From DAITAZ01 sp036824045 (lineage in GTDB: Bacteria; Pseudomonadota; Gammaproteobacteria; Burkholderiales; Rhodocyclaceae): a stretch of 64,000 bases of DNA. The notes beneath the pieces were generated by a model that was not told the DNA's origin, searched no databases, and saw nothing but the letters and a program-made list of their open reading frames with translations. The stretch lies in contig DAITAZ010000003.1 in assembly GCA_036824045.1 (NCBI GenBank), positions 1 through 64,000 of the forward strand, given 5' to 3'. The position numbers and the translations under genes are program-made. Position 1 is the first letter of the stretch. Every line of letters starts with the position of its first letter. Shown here in pieces: positions 23,858-31,644 of the stretch.

Positions 23858-24687
23858 AAGTGGATCTGCACTGCCATTCCTGTGTGTCCGACGGCCTGCT
23901 GAGTCCGTCGGAAGTGGTGCGTCGCGCGGCGGCCAATGGTGTCGAATTGCTCGCGCTTACGGACCATGACCATCTTGGCGGCAACGTGGAGGCGGCTGGC
24001 ATCGCGGATGAACTGGGGGTCCAGTTCGTCAATGGGGTGGAGATCTCTGTGTCCTGGATGGACACCACCGTCCACGTGGTGGGGCTGGGAGTCGCGCTGG
24101 ATGATGCCGGTTTGCAGGCGGGGCTGGCGTATATCCGCAGCGGGCGAGACAGCCGCGCGCTGCGGATGGGTGAGGCACTGGCGAACATCGGCATTCGCGG
24201 GGCTTACGAGGGAGCCATGCGTTTCGCGCAGAGTTCGGCGCTCGTAGGGCGCGCGCATTTTGCGCGGTTCCTGGTGGAGCAGGGTTATTGCCGGGATGTA
24301 GGGACCGTTTTCCAGCACTACCTGATTCGCGGAAAGCCGGGATTTGTGGACCACCCGTGGGCAACGCTGGCCGAGGCGGTTGGGTGGATCACAGGGGCAG
24401 GAGGTGTGGCGGTGCTCGCTCATCCTGGCCGCTATCGCATCTCGGGGGCTGAGCTTGTTGGCTTGTTGAGCGAGTTTCGCCGTCTTGGGGGGCGGGCGCT
24501 GGAGGTTGTTTCAGGTGCGGATGACGAGGAGCTTCGCCGCCGCATGGCGCATCACGCGCGGGAATTTGGCTTCTTGGCCTCCTGTGCCTCTGATTTTCAT
24601 GGTCCGGAAGAGAGCTTGGTGGATTTGGGCAGGATGGCCGGTTTGCCAGCCGATCTCGACCCGGTGTGGAAATGTCTGGGGCGCTGA
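23854..24687 (+). CDS. rnm: PHP-domain phosphoesterase (RNase AM / YciV family)
   Basis: 277 residues. The PHP metal-binding motifs are in order: DLHCHSCVSDG at the N-terminus, LTDHDHLGG, GVEIS, VLAHPGRY and ASDFHGPE near the end. The family hydrolyses 3',5'-nucleoside bisphosphates and trims 5' ends of RNA in E. coli (RNase AM). The ATG at 23854, with GAGGAG in front, overlaps the stop of the hydrolase gene; a GTG six bases earlier is less likely. It is followed by yciO, as in many beta- and gammaproteobacteria. Confidence 0.88.
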   Translation: MKVDLHCHSCVSDGLLSPSEVVRRAAANGVELLALTDHDHLGGNVEAAGIADELGVQFVNGVEISVSWMDTTVHVVGLGVALDDAGLQAGLAYIRSGRDSRALRMGEALANIGIRGAYEGAMRFAQSSALVGRAHFARFLVEQGYCRDVGTVFQHYLIRGKPGFVDHPWATLAEAVGWITGAGGVAVLAHPGRYRISGAELVGLLSEFRRLGGRALEVVSGADDEELRRRMAHHAREFGFLASCASDFHGPEESLVDLGRMAGLPADLDPVWKCLGR

Positions 24688-24794
24688 GCATGGGCTCGGG
24701 GACTGGAGTGCCGCACCGCGTCTGTGGAATGGCGTACAGGAATTTGCTTTGCCGTGTGACAATTGACACTTGAGTCTTATCCATCGCGTTTCCC

Positions 24795-25430
24795 ATGGCC
24801 CAGTATTTCACCGTTCATCCGGAGCACCCGCAGCCCAGATTGATCAGGCAGGCAGCGGATATTGTCCGGCGTGGCGGCTTGATCGCAATACCCACGGATT
24901 CAGCCTACGCCCTGGTCGGGCACCTGGGGGATGCTGCAATCCTCGATCGCATCCGCCGCATTCGCGGGGTGGATGAGCGGCACCAGTTCACCCTGATCTG
25001 CCGCGACCTTTCCGAGATTGCCACCTACGCCCGTGTCGACAACGCACAATATCGACTTCTGAAGGCGGTGACGCCCGGTAGCTACACCTTCATCCTGCTG
25101 GGGACGAAAGAACTGCCGAGACGGGTTCTGCATCCCAAACGCAAGACGATCGGGCTGCGGGTGCCTGATCATCCGGTGGTGCAGGCGTTGCTGATGGAGT
25201 TGGAAGAGCCGTTGGTCACTTCCACGCTGATCCTGCCTGGCGACGAGCACCCGTTGACCGAACCGGAGGAGGTTCGTGCCCGGCTCGAGAAACTGGTTGA
25301 TCTGGTCGTGGATGGGGGGGGGTGTGCCGGAGAAGTGACCTCTGTGATCGACCTCACCTCGGGGTCACCGGAACTGGTTCGACGCGGTAAGGGCCCGTTG
25401 GCGCCGCTGGGGCTGGAAGAGGAAGGCTGA
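24795..25430 (+). CDS. yciO: YciO/YrdC-family (Sua5-type) protein
   Basis: 211 residues. YrdC-like domain over most of the length, with PTDSAYALVGHL near the N-terminus and SYTFILLGTKELPRRVLHPKRKT-like nucleotide/RNA-binding region in the middle. YciO proteins resemble TsaC (threonylcarbamoyl-AMP synthase for tRNA t6A) but are usually less active; the position next to rnm supports YciO rather than TsaC. The C-terminal IDLTSGSPELVRRGKG is typical. Confidence 0.85.
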   Translation: MAQYFTVHPEHPQPRLIRQAADIVRRGGLIAIPTDSAYALVGHLGDAAILDRIRRIRGVDERHQFTLICRDLSEIATYARVDNAQYRLLKAVTPGSYTFILLGTKELPRRVLHPKRKTIGLRVPDHPVVQALLMELEEPLVTSTLILPGDEHPLTEPEEVRARLEKLVDLVVDGGGCAGEVTSVIDLTSGSPELVRRGKGPLAPLGLEEEG

Positions 25431-25482
25431 GTGCCCCCGGGTTGGCTCTGCTAGAATCGGCGGCCATTTTCGGTTCCTGCCC

Positions 25483-26142
25483 ATGTCAGAAATCATTCCC
25501 GTAATCGCCATCTGGGCCTTGCCGGTTTTACTGGCCATCACCCTGCACGAGGCGGCTCACGGCTATGCCGCGCGCCATTTTGGCGATCCGACGGCCTACG
25601 TGCTGGGGCGGATCACGCTTAACCCGATCAAGCACATCGATCCCGTGGGCACTGTCCTGGTGCCGGGGTTGATCGTTTTGCTCGGCGCGGTTTCCGGGGC
25701 AATGATTCCCCTGTTTGGCTGGGCGAAGCCGGTGCCGGTCAATTTCGGCGGACTGCGCAATCCCAAGCGGGACATGCTGTGGGTCGCGGCGGCGGGGCCC
25801 GGCGCAAATCTGTTCCTGGCCATCATGTGGGCCGTGTTGCTAAAGCTGGCCGTAGCTTTGCCCGAGAACGCCTACACCTTGCCGTTGATGAAAATGGCTG
25901 ACGCGGGCATTCAAGTCAACGCCTCGCTCATGCTTCTGAACCTGTTGCCCATTCCGCCTTTGGATGGAGGGCGGATGGTTGTAAGCCTCCTTCCGCACAA
26001 GCTTTCCTGGAAGTTCGCACAGATCGAGCCTTACGGCTTCTTCATCCTCTTGGTCTTGCTCTACACCAAAATACTCGATGTTGTCCTGTGGCCGCTGATG
26101 GCCTTTTTCCGGTTCGGCCTGGCCGTATTGTTTGGATTCTAG
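25483..26142 (+). CDS. Site-2 protease family (M50) membrane metalloprotease
   Basis: 219 residues with about five membrane segments. The zinc motif is H22-E-x-x-H26 (ITLHEAAHGYAARHFGDPTA) in the first segment, and the second motif LPIPPLDGGRM is near residue 160. This short form lacks a PDZ domain. Substrate unknown. A TAGAAT -10-like box at 25452-25457 lies 25 bases before the start. It precedes trpS by 11 bases, a conserved pairing in betaproteobacteria. Confidence 0.88.
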   Translation: MSEIIPVIAIWALPVLLAITLHEAAHGYAARHFGDPTAYVLGRITLNPIKHIDPVGTVLVPGLIVLLGAVSGAMIPLFGWAKPVPVNFGGLRNPKRDMLWVAAAGPGANLFLAIMWAVLLKLAVALPENAYTLPLMKMADAGIQVNASLMLLNLLPIPPLDGGRMVVSLLPHKLSWKFAQIEPYGFFILLVLLYTKILDVVLWPLMAFFRFGLAVLFGF

Positions 26143-26153
26143 AACGCCCCACC

Positions 26154-27356
26154 ATGTACGCAGAACGTGTCCTTTCCGGCATGCGCCCCACCGGGCGCCT
26201 TCACCTCGGCCATTACCACGGGGTGCTCAAAAATTGGGTCAAGCTCCAGACGGAGTACCCCTGTTTGCTCTTTGTCGCCGACTGGCATGCGCTGACCACT
26301 GATTACGACGAGCCCGGCAAGATCGAGGAGAATACTTGGGAGATGCTGGTGGACTGGCTGGCAGCGGGGGTGGACCCCGCCCAGGCTACGCTCTTTATCC
26401 AGAGCAAGGTGATGGAGCATGCGGAGCTACACCTGCTGCTGTCGATGATGACGCCTTTGGGGTGGCTGGAGCGGGTGCCGACCTACAAGGATCAGCAGGA
26501 AAAGCTCACCCACAAGGATCTGACGACCTACGGTTTTCTTGGCTACCCCTTGCTGCAGGCTGCGGATATCCTCATCTACCGGGCGGACAAGGTTCCGGTG
26601 GGCGAGGACCAGGTGCCCCATATCGAGTTCACCCGGGAAATCGCCCGCCGATTCAATCACTTGTACGGAAAAGAGCCCGGCTTTGAAGCCAAGGCCCGGG
26701 AGGCGATCAAGAAGCTTGGCAGCAAGCGGGCGCGGTTGTACGAAGAGCTGCGCACCCGTTTCCAGCAGGACGGTGACCACGATGCGCTGGAGCAGGCTCG
26801 GGCCATCCTCAATGAAACGCAGAATCTGAGCATGGGCGACCGCGAGCGTCTTTTCGGCTTCCTCGAAGGCGGTGGCAAGCTGATTCTCGTGGAGCCAGGC
26901 GCCTTGCTGACCGAGGCTTCGCGCATGCCTGGGCTGGATGGGCAGAAAATGTCAAAGTCTTACGGCAATACCATTTTCCTGCGGGAAGAGCCGGAGGTGG
27001 TGACGAAGAAAATCCGCACAATGCAGACTGACCCGGCTCGGGTGCGGCGCACGGATGCGGGCGATCCGGATAAATGCCCGGTGTGGCAGTTCCATGTGAT
27101 TTACTCCGACGAAACGACCCGCGAGTGGGTGCAGCAGGGGTGCCGAAGCGCAGGAATAGGTTGCCTGGAATGCAAGCAGCCGGTGGTGGAGGCCGTGCTG
27201 GCCGAGCAGGCACAAATGCGGGAGCGTGCCCAGCCTTACATCGATGATCCTTCTTTGGTACGCAACATTGTTGCAGATGGCTGCGAGCGGGCACGCAAAC
27301 TCGCCCAGGAAACCATGCGCGATGTGCGCGAGGCCATGGGGTTGAACTACGGGTGA
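26154..27356 (+). CDS. trpS: Tryptophan--tRNA ligase
   Basis: 400 residues, class I aminoacyl-tRNA synthetase charging tRNA-Trp. The HIGH-type motif is HLGHYHG and the KMSKS loop is in DGQKMSKSYGNT. The length (longer than the 330-residue E. coli enzyme) is usual for the second TrpS group in betaproteobacteria. ATG at 26154 matches the start MYAERVLSGMRPTG. Its TGA overlaps the GTG of scpA (GTGA). Confidence 0.95.
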   Translation: MYAERVLSGMRPTGRLHLGHYHGVLKNWVKLQTEYPCLLFVADWHALTTDYDEPGKIEENTWEMLVDWLAAGVDPAQATLFIQSKVMEHAELHLLLSMMTPLGWLERVPTYKDQQEKLTHKDLTTYGFLGYPLLQAADILIYRADKVPVGEDQVPHIEFTREIARRFNHLYGKEPGFEAKAREAIKKLGSKRARLYEELRTRFQQDGDHDALEQARAILNETQNLSMGDRERLFGFLEGGGKLILVEPGALLTEASRMPGLDGQKMSKSYGNTIFLREEPEVVTKKIRTMQTDPARVRRTDAGDPDKCPVWQFHVIYSDETTREWVQQGCRSAGIGCLECKQPVVEAVLAEQAQMRERAQPYIDDPSLVRNIVADGCERARKLAQETMRDVREAMGLNYG

Positions 27357-28171
27357 GCACCCCGGGTTCGCAATCCAGTGGGCAGTTGGAGCTTCCCCAT
27401 GCCCCCCGGGTCTATGGCGAGGTGCTCCCGGCGTTGCCGAAGGACTTGTACATCCCGCCGGATGCGCTTGAGGTTTTTCTGGAAGCGTTCGAGGGGCCGC
27501 TTGACCTGCTGCTGTACCTGATCCGCAAGGCTAATGTGAATATCGTGGATATTCCCATGGCAACATTGACCGAGCAGTACCTGGCTTACGTCGAGGAGAT
27601 GCGCAGCCGTAACTTGGAACTGGCCGCGGAATACCTGCTGATGGCCGCCATGCTGCTGGAGATCAAGTCCCGCATGTTGCTGCCCAGACCCGAGAGTGTG
27701 GCCAGCGAAGAAGACGACCCGAGGTCGGAACTCGTACGGCGTTTGATTGAGTATGAAAAGATCCGCCACGCAGCTGCTGCGGTGGATGCCATGCCACAAG
27801 CGAATCGGGATTTTGAATGGGTCAGTGTGTGGGTGGCTCGGGAGTCAGTCGTGTGTTTGCCCAATGTCTCGCTTGACGAACTTCAAGCCGCTTGGCTGCG
27901 ATTGATGCGTGAGGCACGGGTGAGGCAGCATCACCGCGTGCAGCGGGAAGAACTTTCCGTGCGCGAGCATATGGCGCGTATTCTTCGCGCCTTGCAGGGA
28001 CGTGGCTATGTTCTCTTCGAGCAGTTGTTCGACGCGGGTGCCGGCGTGGCGGGTTTAGTGGTGAGTTTTCTCGCAGTGCTTGAACTGGTACGGGAGCGGA
28101 TGCTGGAGTTGACCCAGACAGAAGCCTTCGCGCCGATTCATGTGCGGTTGCGGGATGGTGCGGATGCTTGA
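27353..28171 (+). CDS. scpA: Segregation and condensation protein A
   Basis: 272 residues, kleisin subunit that bridges SMC heads with ScpB to compact and separate chromosomes. The LEAFEGPLDLLLYLIRKANVNIVDIPM segment near residue 44 is the family's N-terminal signature. It starts with GTG overlapping the trpS stop and its 3' end overlaps scpB by 8 bases. No chromosomal smc gene lies in the window; the SMC-like gene at 1385 is too short and different. Confidence 0.93.
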   Translation: MSTPGSQSSGQLELPHAPRVYGEVLPALPKDLYIPPDALEVFLEAFEGPLDLLLYLIRKANVNIVDIPMATLTEQYLAYVEEMRSRNLELAAEYLLMAAMLLEIKSRMLLPRPESVASEEDDPRSELVRRLIEYEKIRHAAAAVDAMPQANRDFEWVSVWVARESVVCLPNVSLDELQAAWLRLMREARVRQHHRVQREELSVREHMARILRALQGRGYVLFEQLFDAGAGVAGLVVSFLAVLELVRERMLELTQTEAFAPIHVRLRDGADA

Positions 28172-28715
28172 TCCTTCAGGCTTGAAGCTGGTTCTGGAAA
28201 CGGTGCTGCTTGCCGCGAGCGAGCCTTTGACTGTCCAGGCCTTGCGTCGGCTGCTGGATGAAGACCCCGGCGCCGACCTCGTGCGTCGCCTGCTGGATGA
28301 GCTGCGATCGGACTGGGGCGGCCGGGGTGTGGAACTGCTGTGCACGGCGTCGGGCTGGCGATTTCAGACACGGCCCGAGTTTCAGGTCTACCTGGACCGC
28401 CTGAAGCCTGAAAAGGTCGGGCGATACTCGCGAGCGGTGTTGGAGACGCTGGCAATAATTGCTTATCGACAGCCGGTGACTCGGGGTGATATCGAAGCCA
28501 TCAGGGGGGTCAGCGTTTCGCCCAATGTAATAAAGACTCTCGAAGCAAGGGGTTGGATCGATGTGGTGGGCCATCGGGAAACGCCGGGTCGGCCTTCCTT
28601 GTATGCCACCACTGCGCGTTTTCTTGATGACTTACGGTTGCGCAGCCTGACAGAGCTGCCGCCGCTACCTGAGATTGAAAGGGTATTGGATCTTGCGGAA
28701 CCCTCCGAAAACTGA
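28164..28715 (+). CDS. scpB: Segregation and condensation protein B
   Basis: 183 residues, two winged-helix domains; partner of ScpA. AYRQPVTRGDIEAIRGV and GRPSLYATT are typical. I chose ATG 28164 (MLDPSGLK), which overlaps scpA; two ATG/GTG codons just upstream are possible. The 3' end may overlap the rluB start. Confidence 0.92.
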   Translation: MLDPSGLKLVLETVLLAASEPLTVQALRRLLDEDPGADLVRRLLDELRSDWGGRGVELLCTASGWRFQTRPEFQVYLDRLKPEKVGRYSRAVLETLAIIAYRQPVTRGDIEAIRGVSVSPNVIKTLEARGWIDVVGHRETPGRPSLYATTARFLDDLRLRSLTELPPLPEIERVLDLAEPSEN

Positions 28716-29589
28716 ACTGGCTCGTCGCGGTCCCGGGCGTGCTCGGCCGGCGGTGGCTGCCAGCGGACGTCGCGGACGCTCTGCTCCCACAGCGGGCGTG
28801 GAAGCTGAGCCTGTACGCTTGCACAAGGCATTGGCGGAACTCGGGCTGGGCTCCAGGCGCGAATTGGAAGAATGGATCGTTGCCGGGCGGATCAGCGTCA
28901 ACGGAGAGCCGGCCCACCTTGGGCAGAAGGTGACGCCCCAGGACAAGATCCGGGTCAACGGCCGGCTCGTGAGCCTGCGCTTTCGTGAGCGGTTGCCACG
29001 TGTGCTGATGTATCACAAGCCGGAAGGGGAGATTGTCAGCCGCGATGATCCTGAGGGCCGCACTTCGGTGTTCGAGAAGCTGCCCAGAGTCAAGGGAGGG
29101 CGATGGATTGCCATTGGCCGCCTGGATTTCAACTCCAGCGGTCTGCTGCTATTCACGACGAGCGGAGAGCTTGCGAACCGGATGATGCATCCTCGCGCCA
29201 ACCTCGAACGGGAGTACGCAGTGCGGACCCTTGGGCAACTGTCCAGCGAGTCCGCGCAAAGCCTGTGCAGTGGCGTAGAGCTGGAGGATGGCTCGGCACG
29301 GTTCAGTGCGCTCTTTGACGCAGGGGGCGACGGCGCAAATCATTGGTACCGTGTCGTGCTTACCGAGGGCCGAAATCGGGAGGTCCGTCGCATGTTTGAA
29401 GCGGTGGGCTTGACGGTCAGTCGCCTGATGCGGGTTCGCTACGGCCCGCTGGAACTGCCCCGAAGACTCAAGCGCGGAATGTGGGCGGAAATGGGCGAGG
29501 AGGATGTCAAGGCGCTCCTTGACCGGCTAAACCCCCGTCTGCCCCGCGCGATTCCGGAAAAAACCAAGAAAAAACCGCAAGATGATTGA
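28675..29589 (+). CDS. rluB: 23S rRNA pseudouridine synthase, RluB type
   Basis: Up to 304 residues. It isomerises a uridine in helix 80 of 23S rRNA. An S4-like RNA-binding domain (VRLHKALAELGLGSRRELEEWI) is followed by the RsuA-family catalytic core with the Asp in GRLDFNSSGLLLF, and a basic C-terminus (KTKKKPQDD). The frame opens at a TTG at 28675, inside scpB; the true start could be a TTG at 28693 or a GTG at 28798, as the first 40 residues are a low-complexity Arg/Pro/Ala tail. Assignment to RluB rather than RsuA or RluE rests on the S4 domain and the scpAB neighbourhood. Confidence 0.88.
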   Translation: MKGYWILRNPPKTELARRGPGRARPAVAASGRRGRSAPTAGVEAEPVRLHKALAELGLGSRRELEEWIVAGRISVNGEPAHLGQKVTPQDKIRVNGRLVSLRFRERLPRVLMYHKPEGEIVSRDDPEGRTSVFEKLPRVKGGRWIAIGRLDFNSSGLLLFTTSGELANRMMHPRANLEREYAVRTLGQLSSESAQSLCSGVELEDGSARFSALFDAGGDGANHWYRVVLTEGRNREVRRMFEAVGLTVSRLMRVRYGPLELPRRLKRGMWAEMGEEDVKALLDRLNPRLPRAIPEKTKKKPQDD

Positions 29590-29615
29590 ACATGGCGGTT
29601 GCCGCCGGTTATAAT
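29586..29615 (+). promoter_or_regulatory. Promoter of the rimP-nusA-infB operon
   Basis: TTGAAC (29586-29591), 18 bases, then TATAAT (29610-29615). It overlaps the end of rluB and lies 83 bases before rimP, upstream of a leader terminator. Confidence 0.6.
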
Positions 29616-29661
29616 CTACAGTCTGGTCGGATCGCGGCCGGACCGCGAAGGTTTTTATAAG

Positions 29662-29686
29662 TGGGCGTTTCGCCCATTTTTTATTT
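29662..29686 (+). terminator. Leader hairpin with T run before rimP
   Basis: TGGGCG-TTT-CGCCCA followed by TTTTTTATTT, 12 bases before the rimP ATG and downstream of the promoter. It looks like an intrinsic attenuator for the nusA operon. Confidence 0.65.
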
Positions 29687-29697
29687 GTAGGGCTGGA

Positions 29698-30126
29698 ATG
29701 GAACTCGTTGGGATCATCGAGCAGGCCGTCACAGGCTTGGGTTACGAACTGGTGGATTTTGAAACGTCACCGCGTGGGCGTCTGCTCCGGGTGTTCATCG
29801 ATGGGCCCTCGGGCATTTCGGTTGAGGATTGCGCCACTGTGAGCAATCACCTGACCAAGCTTTTTGCGGTGGAAAACGTGGATTACGACCGGCTGGAGGT
29901 CTCGTCGCCCGGCCTGGATCGCCCGCTCAAGAAGCTTGGGGATTTTGAGCGCTTTGTTGGCCAGGATGTGCAGATGAAATTGCGTGTACCTCTTGCTGGT
30001 CAGCGCAACTTTTCGGGTGCATTGGCCGGCGTGGTGGATGGAAAGGTCGTCCTTCGGCTGGCTGCTGGCGAGATGTCCGTGGAGCTCGACCAGATCGAGC
30101 GGGCTCGGCTGGTTCCGAAGTTTTAA
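29698..30126 (+). CDS. rimP: Ribosome maturation factor RimP
   Basis: 142 residues, needed for 30S assembly. Typical motifs are VDFETSPRGRLLRVFID, VEDCATVSNHL and EVSSPGLDRPL. The ATG at 29698 matches the family; the longer frame from 29599 runs through the leader terminator. It is followed by nusA after 28 bases. Confidence 0.94.
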   Translation: MELVGIIEQAVTGLGYELVDFETSPRGRLLRVFIDGPSGISVEDCATVSNHLTKLFAVENVDYDRLEVSSPGLDRPLKKLGDFERFVGQDVQMKLRVPLAGQRNFSGALAGVVDGKVVLRLAAGEMSVELDQIERARLVPKF

Positions 30127-30154
30127 CTGAATACGTGCGAGGTTGGAGGTTTGC

Positions 30155-31627
30155 ATGAGTCGAGAGATGCTGCTCTTGGTAGATGCGTTGGCCAGGGAAA
30201 AGAACGTGGGCAAGGAAATCGTGTTCACGGCCTTGGAGTCCGCTTTGGCTTCCGCAACCAAGAAGCGCGTTCACGATGACGCGGATGTGCGTGTTGTTGT
30301 GGATCGCCAAACCGGTGACTATGAATCCTTCCGTCGCTGGCAGGTGGTGCTCGACCAGGATGTCGAGAACGATGAGAGCCAGATTGGGTTGATCGACGCA
30401 CGGGAACAGCTGCCTGATGTGCAGGTGGGCGATTACGTGGAAGAGCCGCTGGAGCCAATCGAGTTTGGCCGTGTGGGTGCCCAGGCTGCCAAACAGGTGA
30501 TTCTCCAGAAAATCCGCGATGCGGAGCGGGAGCAGGTGCTCAAGGACTTCCTTGATCGGGGCGAGCATCTGGTGTCCGGCAATATCAAGCGTATTGAGCG
30601 GGGGAACGCGGTAATCGAGGTGGGGCGCCTGGAGGCCGTGTTGCCCCGGGATCAAACCATTCCCAAGGAAAACCTGCGGGTGGGGGACCGGGTGCGCGCC
30701 TATGTTCTGCGCGTTGATCGGTCGCCCCGGGGGCCCCAGCTGGTGCTCTCTCGCACGGCGCCCCAGTTCATCATGAAACTGTTTGAGCTTGAGGTTCCCG
30801 AGATCGAGGACGGTCTGCTGGAGATCAAGTCGGCTGCCCGTGACCCCGGTGTTCGGGCCAAGATCGCGGTCAAATCCAATGATCCCCGGGTGGACCCCAT
30901 CGGTACCTGTGTGGGCATGCGTGGCTCCCGCGTCCAGGCTGTGACGACGGAGCTTGCTGGCGAGCGGGTGGATATCGTGTTGTGGTCAGCCGATCCGGCA
31001 CAGTTCGTCATCGGTGCCCTGGCGCCGGCGGAGGTCAACAGCATCGTTGTGGACGAAGAGGCCCACAGCATGGATGTGGTGGTGGACGAGGACAATCTCG
31101 CCATCGCCATCGGGCGCAGCGGGCAGAACGTGCGCCTCGCTTCGGAACTGACCGGGTGGAACATTAACCTGATGACTGTTGCCGAGTCTCAGCAGAAGAC
31201 GGAAGCGGAGCAGGAAGCGATTCGCAACCTGTTCATGGATAAGCTGGATGTGGATGACGAAGTGGCGAACATCCTCATCAGCGAGGGTTTTTCCACGCTG
31301 GAGGAAGTGGCTTATGTGCCACTGGCCGAAATGCTGGAAATCGAAGCCTTCGATGAAGATACGGTCAATGAGTTGCGTAACCGCGCCCGCAACGTTTTGT
31401 TGACCGAAGCGATCGTCGACGAGGAGCAACTGGAAAAGGTCTCCGACGATCTGCTCAGCCTGGAAGGGATGGACAAGCAATTGGCGGCCAAGCTTGCCCG
31501 GGGCGGGATCTGTACGCGGGATGATCTTGCAGACCTGGCGGTGGATGAACTGACAGAGATGGCCGAGATCGACGCCGATCGCGCCAAGAGCCTGATCACA
31601 ATGGCTCGTGCGCATTGGTTCGAATAA
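30155..31627 (+). CDS. nusA: Transcription termination/antitermination factor NusA
   Basis: 490 residues. Binds RNA polymerase and controls pausing, termination and rRNA antitermination. Order of domains: N-terminal polymerase-binding domain (MSREMLLLVDALAREKNVGK), S1 domain, two KH domains (VGMRGSRVQAV and AIGRSGQNVRLASEL), and C-terminal acidic helix-hairpin repeats (from about 360) as in proteobacteria. GGAGG lies before the ATG at 30155. SuhB, a NusA partner in enteric bacteria, is encoded elsewhere in this window. Confidence 0.96.
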   Translation: MSREMLLLVDALAREKNVGKEIVFTALESALASATKKRVHDDADVRVVVDRQTGDYESFRRWQVVLDQDVENDESQIGLIDAREQLPDVQVGDYVEEPLEPIEFGRVGAQAAKQVILQKIRDAEREQVLKDFLDRGEHLVSGNIKRIERGNAVIEVGRLEAVLPRDQTIPKENLRVGDRVRAYVLRVDRSPRGPQLVLSRTAPQFIMKLFELEVPEIEDGLLEIKSAARDPGVRAKIAVKSNDPRVDPIGTCVGMRGSRVQAVTTELAGERVDIVLWSADPAQFVIGALAPAEVNSIVVDEEAHSMDVVVDEDNLAIAIGRSGQNVRLASELTGWNINLMTVAESQQKTEAEQEAIRNLFMDKLDVDDEVANILISEGFSTLEEVAYVPLAEMLEIEAFDEDTVNELRNRARNVLLTEAIVDEEQLEKVSDDLLSLEGMDKQLAAKLARGGICTRDDLADLAVDELTEMAEIDADRAKSLITMARAHWFE

Positions 31628-31644
31628 GTCGGGAGGTACAGAAA

